Positions 53,916 to 63,350 of a stretch of DNA of 64,000 nucleotides are shown here, one piece after another. The notes under the pieces were generated by a model. The model saw nothing but the letters and a program-made list of their open reading frames with translations. It did not search any database and was not told the DNA's origin. This DNA is from Labilithrix sp. (GTDB taxonomy: Bacteria; Myxococcota_A; Polyangia; Polyangiales; Polyangiaceae), in NCBI GenBank assembly GCA_019637175.1, contig JAHBWD010000043.1, positions 1 through 64,000 of the forward strand, read 5' to 3'. The translations under genes and the position numbers were made by a program. Numbering within the stretch: position 1 is the first letter of the stretch; each line of letters opens with the position of its first letter.

Positions 53916-55228
53916 TTCGCGCCCTTGGGCGCGCAGCCGAAGAGCACCTTGATCTGCGCGGTGCCGTCGGTCCTCACGCGATCGCACGTCTGCGGGCAGA
54001 GCTTCACCTTGTTGCCCTCGATGTAGAACTTGTCGGGCGCGCACGCGGCCGCGTTGGGCACCTGACCGAAGTCGACCGGCGCGCCGCCGCCGCCCGGCGT
54101 GTAGCGCGGAACGACGGTGGAGAGATCGAGCGTCTCGCCCGCGGGAGCGGCCGGGACGTCGAACTCGCACGCGAGCGTCGCGCCCGCGATGACGCTCTTG
54201 GCCATCTCCTTGAAGACCGGACCGTAGTCGGGCGGGAGGTTGCCGGGCTTGCGGCACGACGGATAGCGCAGGCCGCCCGTCTTGATCGCGATCGCCTGGT
54301 GGCCGTGGCCGACGTTGACCGAGTCGCTGCCGCACGTCGCGGTGACGACGGGATCGGTGGGGAGCCACGCCTTCGTGAAGTCGGAGGGCGTGCCGACCCA
54401 GTTCATCCCGTTGATCGTGTGGAAGACGTAGTTGCGCTTGGCCTCGGTGCCGAAGTGCGCCGGGGAGAGCGCGAGGAGCGTCTCGTCGAACAGCGTCGCG
54501 GCGGTGGCGCCGCTGGCGGCCGTGTTGGCGTCGTTGAACGTCTTGTTGACGCCGCCGACGTTGCACGTCGAGCTGATGCGGTCGTCGGAGATCGCGACGA
54601 AGACCTTGTATGCCTCCGTGCGGAGGAGCCCGCCCCAACCCGTCGCGTGACGGCCGTCGAGATCGACGGTGCCGAACGACGTGAGCAGGCGGCACCACGC
54701 GTCGGTGCTCGCGACCGTGATGTTGTGGTGGAAGAACTTCGTCGTCTCGGTCGGCGTCGCCGCCGGCGGCGTGCAGCTCGCCGCGCCGCTGAGCGGCGCC
54801 TTGACGCACACGCGCTGCGATGCGTTCGCGCCGTGGCGAGTCACCATGACGACGCGGTAGTCGACCTTCGCCGCGTCGATCACGGCGGCGAAGTTCGCGT
54901 TGATCTGGTTCTCGACCTCGGCGATCTCACCGCTCATCGATCCGGAGTTGTCGATGACGAAGATGATGTCGACGGGGCGCTTCGCGAGCGAAGCCTGCGC
55001 CTCCTGCGCGGCGCACTCCTTCGGCGTCCCGCTCGATCCGCTCGCGCCTCCCGAAGAGAAGCTGCCGCCGGAGCTCCCCTCGCCTTCGCCTTCGCCTCCC
55101 GACGTCGTCGCCGACGTGAGGTTCGGATCGTCGCCACCTTCTCCGCCACCCGAGCTTCCACAAGCGATCAGCGCGAGCACACACGACGCGACGGCAACAC
55201 TCGCTACGGGCTTCGGCGACCAGTTCAT
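53912..55228 (-). CDS. vWA-domain lipoprotein
   Basis: The 438-residue protein has a lipoprotein signal (LALIACGSS) and a Gly/Ser/Glu-rich linker. A vWA domain follows, with a complete MIDAS opening VIDNSGSMSGE and later segments VVMVTRHGA, LFDETLLALSPAHF and IAIKTGG. Many Cys pairs (RVCVKAP, SSTCNVG, TATCGSD, PSCRKPG, CAPDKF, CPQTCD) suggest a disulphide-stabilised surface protein. ATG 55228 gives the signal peptide at the N-terminus; the longer frame does not. Similar Cys-rich vWA lipoproteins are abundant in Polyangia. Ligand unknown. Confidence 0.87.
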   Translation of the reverse strand: MNWSPKPVASVAVASCVLALIACGSSGGGEGGDDPNLTSATTSGGEGEGEGSSGGSFSSGGASGSSGTPKECAAQEAQASLAKRPVDIIFVIDNSGSMSGEIAEVENQINANFAAVIDAAKVDYRVVMVTRHGANASQRVCVKAPLSGAASCTPPAATPTETTKFFHHNITVASTDAWCRLLTSFGTVDLDGRHATGWGGLLRTEAYKVFVAISDDRISSTCNVGGVNKTFNDANTAASGATAATLFDETLLALSPAHFGTEAKRNYVFHTINGMNWVGTPSDFTKAWLPTDPVVTATCGSDSVNVGHGHQAIAIKTGGLRYPSCRKPGNLPPDYGPVFKEMAKSVIAGATLACEFDVPAAPAGETLDLSTVVPRYTPGGGGAPVDFGQVPNAAACAPDKFYIEGNKVKLCPQTCDRVRTDGTAQIKVLFGCAPKGAN

Positions 55229-55408
55229 TCGATCCGCTTCCTGCGCGCACGGTGGCGCGCTGTATCGAGACTCCCCGACAAACAAGCGTGCCTCTTCCCG
55301 AGCTCGAGCAGAAGCGATTGCGATGCCCGAAGTTCAGATTGGCAGCATCTTTCCGCACGCACGGACAATTCGTAGGGCGAACGCGCACACGGTCGCCAGG
55401 TCGCGCGA

Positions 55409-56107
55409 TCAGAGGCTCATCGCCCTCAACAGGTCACTCGCCGTGCCCCGGAGCTGATGCTGATAGAGCGCACTCACCGGCGTGTCATCGAGGTTGATCT
55501 CGACGCTCACGGCCCCGTTCCGCATCGCGATTCGCGGCAGATCCGCGGCGGGATAGACGACGCCCGAGGTGCCGACGCTCACCAGCAGATCGCACGCGGC
55601 GAGGAGCCGATGTGCGCGCTCGAGCACGCGCTCGTCGAGCGAGTCTTCGAACCAGACGATGTCGGGCCGCCAGTAGGCGCCGCAGTCATGCTTGCGCGGG
55701 CTCATCGGCACCGAGGCGTCGTCGCGCACGAGGCCGTCGCGATCGCAGCGCACGCGCCAGAGGCTCCCGTGCAGCTCGACGACGTCGGTCGCGCCGCTTC
55801 GTTGATGGAGGCCGTCGATGTTCTGCGTGACGACGCTCGCTCCCTTCTTGCTCTTCTGCACCTCGGCGATGATCCGATGACCGTCGTTGGGCTCGCACTT
55901 GCCGACCGCGCCGCGTCGCTTGTCGTGGAAGTCCCAAACCTTGTCGGGATCGCGATCGAACGCGCGCTGGCACGCGTAGTCTTCGTAGTCGTACTCGCTC
56001 CACACGCCGCCTTTTCCGCGATACGTCGGGATGCCGCTCTCGGCCGAGAGCCCGGCGCCGGTGAAGAACAGGATGCGCTCGAAGTCGGCGAAGCGAGGGA
56101 CGCTCAT
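55409..56107 (-). CDS. Sir2-family NAD-dependent deacylase with altered zinc site
   Basis: The 232-residue sirtuin has GAGLSAESGIP (17-27), TQNIDGLHQRSG (94-105), catalytic His113 in ELHGS and the closing SVGTSGVVYPAADLP and SVEINLDD blocks. The zinc module is incomplete: only Cys121 and Cys142 remain, with Asp124 and Lys139/His140 where the other two Cys belong. At the class III acyl-pocket positions Tyr is His61 and Arg64 is kept (FHDKRR). Protein deacylation using NAD is expected if the fold is stable. It lies 11 bases downstream of the 578-residue hypothetical gene. Confidence 0.9.
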   Translation of the reverse strand: MSVPRFADFERILFFTGAGLSAESGIPTYRGKGGVWSEYDYEDYACQRAFDRDPDKVWDFHDKRRGAVGKCEPNDGHRIIAEVQKSKKGASVVTQNIDGLHQRSGATDVVELHGSLWRVRCDRDGLVRDDASVPMSPRKHDCGAYWRPDIVWFEDSLDERVLERAHRLLAACDLLVSVGTSGVVYPAADLPRIAMRNGAVSVEINLDDTPVSALYQHQLRGTASDLLRAMSL

Positions 56108-56118
56108 GCCCCGACGGT

Positions 56119-57855
56119 CTAGCGCTTCTGCCTGCGGAAGACGACCGTGCGCCGCTTGTGGATCGGCGGGAGCGATCGCCACGTCTCGCGCGGCGCCGAC
56201 GCGACGACCTTCTCGAGCACCTTGATCGGCGTGATCTGCGGATCGCCCGCGAGGTTCCACGCCGGCGCGTCGCCCACCGTGAGCGGAAACACCCAAGGCG
56301 CGACGGGCGCCACGCCGACGGCGACGAACGCGTCTTCGCCCGTGCGCCCGAGCACCTCGACGCCGGTCGGCAGCTCGGTCATCGCCTCGAGCGTCGTCGC
56401 GCCGAAGCCGTCTTGCGAGAGCTTGCGCGCGAGCGAGAAGAGCTGCGTCATCGCCTTGAGCGCGACGGGGTCGTCGACGCCCTGCATGGTGAAGAGCCAG
56501 AACGGGAGCTTCGATCGCGCGAGGCCGCCGACCGCTTCGCTGCCCGCGGTGCGCCAGCGCTGCGATCCCGAGAAGACGCAGAGCGAGGTGAGCGTCTTGT
56601 CGTCGAGCGGCGGCTCGCAATACGAGAAGACGTCGGCGGGCAGCTCGGGGTGGAGCGCGCTCGGCGTTTCGAACGAGACGGCGACGACGCGGGCGTCGGC
56701 GTCGACGGCGACGTCGGGCGTGGCCGCGGTGTTGATGATCGCCGTGGGCACGCCGCTCGCGACGAGGACCTGCTTCGCGTCCCACGCGAGATCGGCGCCG
56801 GGGACGTCCGTCGTCTGGACCGCGATGCCGCCGCTTCGCGCGACCTCACGCATGCCGAGCGCGCCGCCGAGGCGGCCCGCGGGCGCGACGAGGACGACGA
56901 GATCGCTCTTGCCCTCACGCGTGACGACGAGCGTGCTCTCGGCTTGGGCGCATCGTCCGATCGTGCCCGTCGTCTCGGGCACCTCGACGGCGCCGCCCTT
57001 CATGCGAATCGAGAGGCGGCTCGGCGCGTCGCTCGTCGCGAGGACGCAGCTCTCCTTCGGCGCCTCGATCACCACGAACGGCGCTTCTTCTTTCGCGACC
57101 GCGACGACGCGAAAGCCCGCGGCCTCGAGCGGCGCGCGGCTCGGCGACGCGCGCAGCCAGGCCTCGTCGGCCACCGGCGCGGGGTACTTCTTGGCGTCGA
57201 GCCACGCGTCGAACGACGCTTCGCTGCACGCCTCGTCGGTCTTGAGCGAGCTGCCGACCTTGAACGGCGCGAAGGGAAACGCGCGCGATCCGCCGATGAC
57301 GCCGCTGTCGATGCGGAGCAGCGCGACGCCGCCCGAGCTGTCGACCTCCGACTTGATCTGGACGCGCTCGCTGGTGCACGCGCAGAAGAGCGCCGGGCCC
57401 GGCCCCTGACTCTCTGCGCCGCCGCGCGAGATCGCGATCGGCGCCGCGTGCGTGGAGACGGCGGCGTAGCAGCCGGGCTCGACGCTCATGTCGAGCAGAC
57501 CGGGATCGCGCCGCGGGGCCATGTCGACGAGCGTGAAGCCGAGGGCGCGCAGCGCGGCCGTCGCTTCCTCGACGCGACCTCGCCGCCCGACCTCGCTCCG
57601 GAAGATGAACGCGAACACGATCGCGATGAGCGCGACGGGCGCGACGATCAGCGCGATGCGCAGCCGGCGAGACCGCGCCTGCGCCTCCTCGATGTTGGCG
57701 GCGGCGTCGAGCTTGGCGTTGCGCTTCTGCTGCGCGGCTTGGTCTTCGCGCCGGAGGCGCTCGTGCTCGGGGTGCCTGCCCTGGAGGACGGAGAGCGCGC
57801 GCTCGACTTCGGCGAGATCGTCCTGCGGCACCTTCGGCTTCGGCGGCCTCTCCAT
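56119..57855 (-). CDS. single-pass membrane hypothetical protein
   Basis: The 578-residue protein has a highly charged, probably coiled-coil N-terminus (about residues 10-65), one membrane helix (about 67-86: IALIVAPVALIAIVFAFIF) and a large periplasmic part with scattered Cys. It contains repeated motifs around PG/DPG and a closing domain with VFPLTVGDAPAWNLAGDP. No family recognised. It forms a run with the small acidic protein upstream and the sirtuin downstream. Confidence 0.75.
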   Translation of the reverse strand: MERPPKPKVPQDDLAEVERALSVLQGRHPEHERLRREDQAAQQKRNAKLDAAANIEEAQARSRRLRIALIVAPVALIAIVFAFIFRSEVGRRGRVEEATAALRALGFTLVDMAPRRDPGLLDMSVEPGCYAAVSTHAAPIAISRGGAESQGPGPALFCACTSERVQIKSEVDSSGGVALLRIDSGVIGGSRAFPFAPFKVGSSLKTDEACSEASFDAWLDAKKYPAPVADEAWLRASPSRAPLEAAGFRVVAVAKEEAPFVVIEAPKESCVLATSDAPSRLSIRMKGGAVEVPETTGTIGRCAQAESTLVVTREGKSDLVVLVAPAGRLGGALGMREVARSGGIAVQTTDVPGADLAWDAKQVLVASGVPTAIINTAATPDVAVDADARVVAVSFETPSALHPELPADVFSYCEPPLDDKTLTSLCVFSGSQRWRTAGSEAVGGLARSKLPFWLFTMQGVDDPVALKAMTQLFSLARKLSQDGFGATTLEAMTELPTGVEVLGRTGEDAFVAVGVAPVAPWVFPLTVGDAPAWNLAGDPQITPIKVLEKVVASAPRETWRSLPPIHKRRTVVFRRQKR

Positions 57856-57894
57856 GTCGCGCCGACAAGATATCGCGAGACGCTCGCCTTCGGG

Positions 57895-58203
57895 TCATCG
57901 ATTCGGCGGGCGACGCGGCGGAAACGGAAAGGGAGCTTCCATGGCCTGGAGCTCGACCTCGTCGCCTTCCTCGCCCTCGGGGCCGACGAGCCCCTCGATG
58001 CCGACGAACGGGCCGCCGAGCTCTTCTTCGACGACCTCGTCTCGAGCCTCCATCTCGACCGGCTCGGCCGACGTCGCCGACGCGATGAACTCTTCGGCGA
58101 GCGACTCGGCGTCGTCCGACGGCAGCGGCCCGTGCCCGCCTTGCGGATCGGGGACGAAGGCGTCGCCGCCGTCAGGGCGGGATCGCTTCGGATGTACCCT
58201 CAC
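57895..58203 (-). CDS. small acidic hypothetical protein
   Basis: About 102 residues from GTG 58203 (VRVHPKRSRPDGGDAF). It is Pro/Gly/Asp-rich at the N-terminus (FVPDPQGGHG) and strongly acidic later (VEMEARDEVVEEELGG), ending in a Pro/Arg tail. It is probably disordered. A longer frame to ATG 58275 exists but its extension is unlike the rest. It lies 39 bases upstream of the membrane hypothetical on the same strand. Confidence 0.5.
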   Translation of the reverse strand: MRVHPKRSRPDGGDAFVPDPQGGHGPLPSDDAESLAEEFIASATSAEPVEMEARDEVVEEELGGPFVGIEGLVGPEGEEGDEVELQAMEAPFPFPPRRPPNR

Positions 58204-58327
58204 GTTCGTGCTCCTCTCGGCCGAGAGCGCGTGCAACACGCAGGCCTCGACCGATCGCATGCGGAAATCGCGCATCTCGTGCTGACGCGCGTCGCGAACG
58301 CCGGGGCAACGTGCCCCACGCGATGCA

Positions 58328-58861
58328 TCAAGGGACTTCGGTGTCCTCGAGCTCGACGTCGATGTCCGCCTGCGCCTTGCACGCGCCCGCGCATCGCGTG
58401 CCGGAGACCGGCTGCTCCGCGTAGCTCCACGTGAGCTTGACGCGGCGCCCGTCGCGCAGCGCTCCGCGGATCCCCTGGCGCGTCTCCCAGTGGCATCCGT
58501 CGTCCCAGTCGAGCTCGGTGGTGAGCGCGAGCTCGAGGAGGCCGGACGCGATCGTGCCTTCGAAGCGGTGCTCGCCGAAGACGATCTCGGCCTCGCCGTC
58601 GCCCGCGCACGGGAACGTGAGCGTGCCGGGTCCGCGCGAGAGCCGCTCGTCGAGCTGACAGTTCGACGGCGTCTTGATCGTCGAAGCGCGCACGCGCGCG
58701 GAGCAGCGCCTGTCGCTCTCGCGCGGCGGCGGCGCCGCGAGCGGCGACGAGACGATCGATCCGGCGTCGGCCGCGGCGACCGTGACCTCGACCGGCGCGA
58801 TCGGCGGCGCGCCCTGAGGCGCGCACGCCGCGAGGCCGACGGCGAGGAGCGTGGCGCGCAT
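58328..58861 (-). CDS. hypothetical lipoprotein
   Basis: The 177-residue protein has a short lipoprotein signal (LAVGLAACAP), an Ala/Pro linker and a beta-rich C-terminal domain with five Cys (RRCSARV, SNCQLDE, FPCAGDG, DGCHW, TRCAGACKA). It includes AEIVFGEHRFEGTIASGLLELALT. It is likely a disulphide-bonded envelope protein. Family not recognised. Confidence 0.7.
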   Translation of the reverse strand: MRATLLAVGLAACAPQGAPPIAPVEVTVAAADAGSIVSSPLAAPPPRESDRRCSARVRASTIKTPSNCQLDERLSRGPGTLTFPCAGDGEAEIVFGEHRFEGTIASGLLELALTTELDWDDGCHWETRQGIRGALRDGRRVKLTWSYAEQPVSGTRCAGACKAQADIDVELEDTEVP

Positions 58862-58877
58862 CGACGTCGATGCTACC

Positions 58878-59438
58878 TCAAGTGGCCGCGCGCGGTTCGC
58901 TGATGGCCTTCGCTTCGCTGAACGCGCCGGCGATCGAGAACGCGCCGTTGAAGAGCGCGATGATGCCGAGGAGCCAGGGCAGCGCGAGCACGGCCGGCCC
59001 GGGCCACGCGAGGAGCGTCCCGCCGAAGATGATCGCGCCGACGTCGCCGAAGCCCACGAACCACTGTCGCTCGTCTCTCTTCTGGCCGAACGCCCACAGG
59101 CCTTCGAGCCCGGAGGCGACGACCGCGCGCACGCCGCCGACGACGCGCAGCGCGAGCGTGTACGGCGAGATCACCGCGAGGATCGCGGCCACGAAGCTCA
59201 CGGCGCCGGCGACGACGAGCGCCCAGCTGTGATCGCGCGGCGTGCGATGCTGCCCCGCTTGGAACGCGGCGAGGCCGATGAACGATCCTTCGGCGAGAGC
59301 GTAGCCCGCGTACAAGAGCGAGAGCTGATCGACGGTCATCCGCGCGCTCGAGGCGATCGCGACGACGCCGAAGGCCATGGCGACGATGCCGCGCCCGAGG
59401 ATGGCGAGCCAGAGCTTGGCGCCCGAAGAGATCACCAT
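58878..59438 (-). CDS. HdeD-like (DUF308) membrane protein
   Basis: The 186-residue protein has about six membrane helices in pairs, with LLYAGYALAEGSFIGLAAF, FGDVGAIIFGGTLLAWPGPAVLALPWLLGIIALFNGAFSI. The repeated pattern with the W/P-rich hairpin is characteristic of HdeD/DUF308, acid-resistance-associated inner-membrane proteins of unknown mechanism. It lies between two lipoprotein genes on one strand, 16 bases before the next start. Confidence 0.85.
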   Translation of the reverse strand: MVISSGAKLWLAILGRGIVAMAFGVVAIASSARMTVDQLSLLYAGYALAEGSFIGLAAFQAGQHRTPRDHSWALVVAGAVSFVAAILAVISPYTLALRVVGGVRAVVASGLEGLWAFGQKRDERQWFVGFGDVGAIIFGGTLLAWPGPAVLALPWLLGIIALFNGAFSIAGAFSEAKAISEPRAAT

Positions 59439-59471
59439 GGCGCCGGCCGATGCATCGGCCGCGCCGACGCC

Positions 59472-61562
59472 TCACGGCGGGCTGCCGAGGAGCTTCGTAC
59501 GGTCGCCCTCCACGACCCAGAGCGTGCGCCCGCGCGAGGTGCCGAAGACGCGATCGCCGATGCTGAGCGGCGAGCTGTCGGCCCGCGCGCGGATCGACTC
59601 GCGCGACCACTCGCCGTCGAACGCGAACGCGTTCAGCGCGCCGAGCTGCGTGCGGCAGTGGATGCGCAAGACGTCGTCGGGGCCGACCGAGACCGTCGGC
59701 GTTCCCGTCAACGGGCGGCCGCCGGCGCCCGCGTTGACGTCGCTCCAGCTCCACTCGCCGTCGGCCCCGCGGCTGATCTCGGCGAGCGCGTACGTGTCGG
59801 GATCGGTGATGTACGCGTGCACGGCTCCGTCGCTCGTGCGGATCGCGTCCGGAGAGTGGAGCATCGCGCCGCCCAAGGGCGAATGCGCATAAGGGCCCGA
59901 AGCTCCGCCGGAGAACAGATGCAGCCCGCGATCGAGCCCTCGAAGAAAGAGCATGTGCCCGTCGTCGGCGTCGAGGAGCGCAGGGACGCCGATCATCCTC
60001 GGGCTCTCCGTGGCGACGCGCGACTCGACGGCGCCGTCGGGCGCCAACGTCACGACGATCGGCGCGTAGTCGCGGCCCACCGCGACGACCGTGATCGTGT
60101 CGTTCGACGAGATCATCGCGGCCGGATCGCCGACGACGGTGTGACCGAGCGCTTCCTGCTTCCACGCGCCCTCTTCGAAGAAGCCGCGCATCAGGGCGTT
60201 CGACGGCGACCGGAAGAAGATCTGCGTTCCCCACGCCGCGCTGCTCGCCGTCGCCGCCGTCCCGACCATCGGCAGGCCCGTGCTCGTCCAGCCGCTCTCG
60301 TCGTGCTGCCAGAGCTCTCCGCGCGCGCGCACGAAGACGCTCGCCGCGGCGCCTTCGCCGTCGACGGCCACCCGCCTCGGCCCTCCGTTGAGCTCGGCGA
60401 GCAACGTCCCGACCACCGTGCTCCACGAGATCGCGTGGTGATCGGCGGCCTCGTCGATCTCGAGGCGGAAGACGCCGCCGGACGCGCCGAGCGCGATCGC
60501 GCTCGCGTCGACCTGGCTCTCGACGCTTCGCATGGCGAGATCCCACGGGCCGTGCTTCAGCGTGTCGTACTGATTGGGCCGATCGCCGAAGCAGCAGGTG
60601 TCGCGTCGATTGAGCACCTGCACCTGCCGGCGATCGCCGGCGCCGGTGACGCCGAGGAGGTAGAGGTCCGGGTAGCCCGCGATCGAATAGAACGCCGGCA
60701 GCGTCTGCTCGCCGTCGCCGATCGAGGCTCCCGAGCGCAGGTGCAGCGGCACGGTCCCCGCGATCGGGAAGCTCATTCTCACGCGCGTGTCGATCGCCGC
60801 GTAGACCGTCGTCGTCCAGCCGCCGCCCGAGAGGCCGACCATGCTGAAGTCGCGATACACGGGGAAGTCGTCGGCGGCAGACTTCGCCTGCAAGTAGTTG
60901 AGCGCGACGGCCGTCGGCTCGAGGAACCACTTCATCGCGTGCCCGCTCGTGACCGGCTTCGCGAGGAGCTGGTTGTGATTGATGTCGGCGCACAGCCCGG
61001 GGCGCATGTGAGGCATGTACGTCGCGAGGACCGAGTAGCCGTCCTTCAAGAGCGCGTCGATCGTGCGGAAGTGTCCGCCGCCCGAGTCGCTCGTCGGATC
61101 GTCGAGATCGGCGTCGGCGAAGCTGCAGCTATGACCGAGCGCGACGATCACGAGCCGCCGGTTCGAGCGCTCGGCGACGAAGTGCACGGCGATGTTCGAC
61201 TCGCCGCCGTCCATCTCGATGAGCAGCTCGTCGACGCGCCGCACGTTCGAGAGCCCGGGCACGGGGCTCTCGATGTCGAGCGCGACCTTCGGGAGGCCGG
61301 ACGGGAATCCGGCGGGCCCCCACAGGAACCGAACGAGCTGGTTGCGCTTCGAAACGAGGCTGCCGACGTCGGTGATCCGTCGATCGTCGACGCGCTCCGT
61401 CGGTTCGACGATGACGCCTTGGAAACGAGAGTCGTCGACCACGGCCGGATCCGCGATCGTGCCCTCGCGAGGCGGAGCGGGCGCAGGGCCGGGCGCGGGC
61501 ACGGGCGCCGCACATGCGGCACACGCGAGCGCGACAATCGAGACCATCGAGAGCTTGCGCAT
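59472..61562 (-). CDS. lipoprotein alpha/beta hydrolase with beta-propeller
   Basis: The 696-residue protein has a lipoprotein signal (IVALACAACAAP). Residues about 60-340 form an alpha/beta-hydrolase domain with nucleophile motif GLSGGGW, an LVIVALGHSC strand and Asp/His candidates in YPDLYLLGV and ADHHAIS. Residues about 360-690 form repeated short beta motifs (VFVRARGELWQHDESGWTS, HMLFLRGLDRGLHLFSGG, DGAVHAYITDPDTYALAEI), a probable beta-propeller or lectin-like module. It is presumably a surface esterase with a binding domain. Substrate unknown. Confidence 0.8.
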   Translation of the reverse strand: MRKLSMVSIVALACAACAAPVPAPGPAPAPPREGTIADPAVVDDSRFQGVIVEPTERVDDRRITDVGSLVSKRNQLVRFLWGPAGFPSGLPKVALDIESPVPGLSNVRRVDELLIEMDGGESNIAVHFVAERSNRRLVIVALGHSCSFADADLDDPTSDSGGGHFRTIDALLKDGYSVLATYMPHMRPGLCADINHNQLLAKPVTSGHAMKWFLEPTAVALNYLQAKSAADDFPVYRDFSMVGLSGGGWTTTVYAAIDTRVRMSFPIAGTVPLHLRSGASIGDGEQTLPAFYSIAGYPDLYLLGVTGAGDRRQVQVLNRRDTCCFGDRPNQYDTLKHGPWDLAMRSVESQVDASAIALGASGGVFRLEIDEAADHHAISWSTVVGTLLAELNGGPRRVAVDGEGAAASVFVRARGELWQHDESGWTSTGLPMVGTAATASSAAWGTQIFFRSPSNALMRGFFEEGAWKQEALGHTVVGDPAAMISSNDTITVVAVGRDYAPIVVTLAPDGAVESRVATESPRMIGVPALLDADDGHMLFLRGLDRGLHLFSGGASGPYAHSPLGGAMLHSPDAIRTSDGAVHAYITDPDTYALAEISRGADGEWSWSDVNAGAGGRPLTGTPTVSVGPDDVLRIHCRTQLGALNAFAFDGEWSRESIRARADSSPLSIGDRVFGTSRGRTLWVVEGDRTKLLGSPP

Positions 61563-61637
61563 GACTTCGCACTCTCGATGCTAGCTCAGCCCGCCGTGCG
61601 ACCGAGCGTCCATGGGCTGCGGAAATCGATCGCGCTC

Positions 61638-63203
61638 TTATGGCGCCCAGCCCCAGACGATGCCCTGATAGGTGCCGGGCTCGGCGGAGAAGGGGTTCGT
61701 TCCGTCGAGGGGGGCGGTTCCCTGCATGCCTCCTCCGGCGCGAACCTCGTGCTTCGACGTGAAGGCGACCGATTCGATCCCGACCGCGTCGGCGAGCGCC
61801 TGCGTCGCGAAGCCCTTCGCCCAGAGCAGCTCGCCGGTCGCGCTCAGCTTGAGCGCGAAGCTCGCGTAGCCCGAGGTCACGTCTTGCGGCGGGCTCGGGA
61901 TCGGCTTGCCGTCGATGCTCGTGTCGGTCGAGCCGTTGTACCCGACGACCGCGATCTGCCCGAAGTCGTCGAAGGCGACGTCTTGCACGAGCTCGCCCCC
62001 GCCCGTGCCGCCGATCTGCTTTTGCGTCTTCACCGCGCGCGTCGCCTGCTCGACGAGGACGACGAACCCGTCGCCCATCCCCTTCGGCGCGAGCGGCCCG
62101 ATGCCGAAGTCGACCTGCGCGTCGAGCGATCCACCGACCGCCACGGTCTTGCCGTCCTTCGACGCGGCGAGGCTCGTCGCGCGCGCGCCTCCGCCGCCGA
62201 GGAACTTCGACCACACGACCTTGCCGTCGACCGCCGACAGGCGCGCGACGTAGGGCACGGAGGCCGTGGCCGCGCCCGGCTTGGTGATCTCGACGGGCGT
62301 GCGGATGTCGCGGAGGATCGGTGAGGTCACGTTGAGGGCGACGAGCACGTCGCCGCTCGGGTCGGCCGCGACCGCGGCGCTCTTGTCGTCGAGGGTTCCC
62401 TTGAACACGTTCGACCACTTCACGGCGCCCGCGGCGTCGAAGAGCGCGACGACCGTATCCATCCCGCCGCCCTCGACGCCGACCAAGGCGGGCTGACCGC
62501 CGACGGTGATCGTCGTTCCGACGAACGCGCACGCGACGGCGACGCCGCCCGTGGTCGCCGCGACGCCCTTCGCGCACGAGAAGAGGTTGTTGGTGACGTC
62601 GCTCGCCACCGCTCGGGCCCATATCGGAGCGCCCGTGGTCGGATCGAGCTTCGCGACGTAGCCCCATCGATTGACGCCCGGCGTGAGCGTGTCCGGGCCG
62701 ACGCTCATCGTCGCGGACATCGAGAGGCCGGCCGTGAAGATGCCCGCGGCGCTCGCCGAGGAGCCCTGGGGGATCTCTTGACCCGATCCGCCGAACGTCG
62801 AGGCCCAGAGCGGCTTGCCCGATGCGTCGATCCTGACGACGACGGCGTCGGTCGAGCCGACGGGAGTGGTGACCGGTTTGTCGTCGACGTTGAACGCCGC
62901 GATGCCCTGACCGGCGATGATGACGCTCTCGTCGAGCACGCCGATCGGCGAAGCGTTGACGAGCCCCGGCCAGCTCTTGAAGAACTTGTGCGTGCCCACC
63001 GCCGGGGGCGGACCTGCATCGCCCGCGTCATCGGCGGGGCCGTCGGTGGCCGGAGCGTCGTTGCTCGCGTCGGGCCCGGACGGATCCGCGTCGGGCGAGA
63101 TCGGGGGCGGCTCGATGTTGTCGCCGACGCAGGCCGGCACGAGGAGAAGCAGAGGCGACACCACGGCGACGAGGCCGGTCGCGAGCGGCGTGAGGAAGCG
63201 CAT
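61638..63203 (-). CDS. beta-propeller lipoprotein
   Basis: The 521-residue protein has a lipoprotein signal (LLLLVPACVGD) and an Asp/Pro-rich linker. At least six propeller-like repeats then follow, of the form DAVVVRIDASGKPLWASTFGG, GYVAKLDPTTGAPIWARAV and VVALFDAAGAVKWSNVF (PQQ/SBBP-repeat type). ATG 63203 has GGAG upstream, somewhat far. This family of surface propellers is expanded in Polyangia; binding partners are unknown. A final aromatic-rich end (YQGIVWGWAP) closes it. Confidence 0.85.
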   Translation of the reverse strand: MRFLTPLATGLVAVVSPLLLLVPACVGDNIEPPPISPDADPSGPDASNDAPATDGPADDAGDAGPPPAVGTHKFFKSWPGLVNASPIGVLDESVIIAGQGIAAFNVDDKPVTTPVGSTDAVVVRIDASGKPLWASTFGGSGQEIPQGSSASAAGIFTAGLSMSATMSVGPDTLTPGVNRWGYVAKLDPTTGAPIWARAVASDVTNNLFSCAKGVAATTGGVAVACAFVGTTITVGGQPALVGVEGGGMDTVVALFDAAGAVKWSNVFKGTLDDKSAAVAADPSGDVLVALNVTSPILRDIRTPVEITKPGAATASVPYVARLSAVDGKVVWSKFLGGGGARATSLAASKDGKTVAVGGSLDAQVDFGIGPLAPKGMGDGFVVLVEQATRAVKTQKQIGGTGGGELVQDVAFDDFGQIAVVGYNGSTDTSIDGKPIPSPPQDVTSGYASFALKLSATGELLWAKGFATQALADAVGIESVAFTSKHEVRAGGGMQGTAPLDGTNPFSAEPGTYQGIVWGWAP

Positions 63204-63350
63204 CTGGTGATCATCTCCAGCGCGCCGCGCGCCGGCAAGTCGCGCCAAGATTGAAGTGTAATTGTAATTTTCCGCTCCTGCTGGGTGCCCCTCCTCTTAT
63301 ATGGAGTATGGAGCAGCCTGCGCCCTGCGGATGAGCTTCCTCGGCGCGGC
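63204..63350 (-). promoter_or_regulatory. AT-rich intergenic patch, likely promoter region
   Basis: The 147 bases between two minus-strand genes include an AT-rich stretch (about 63250-63305) with TATAAG and AATTACAATT on the minus strand, which stands out from the GC-rich surroundings. It probably carries the promoter of the propeller lipoprotein. No -35/-10 pair with correct spacing could be fixed. Confidence 0.3.
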
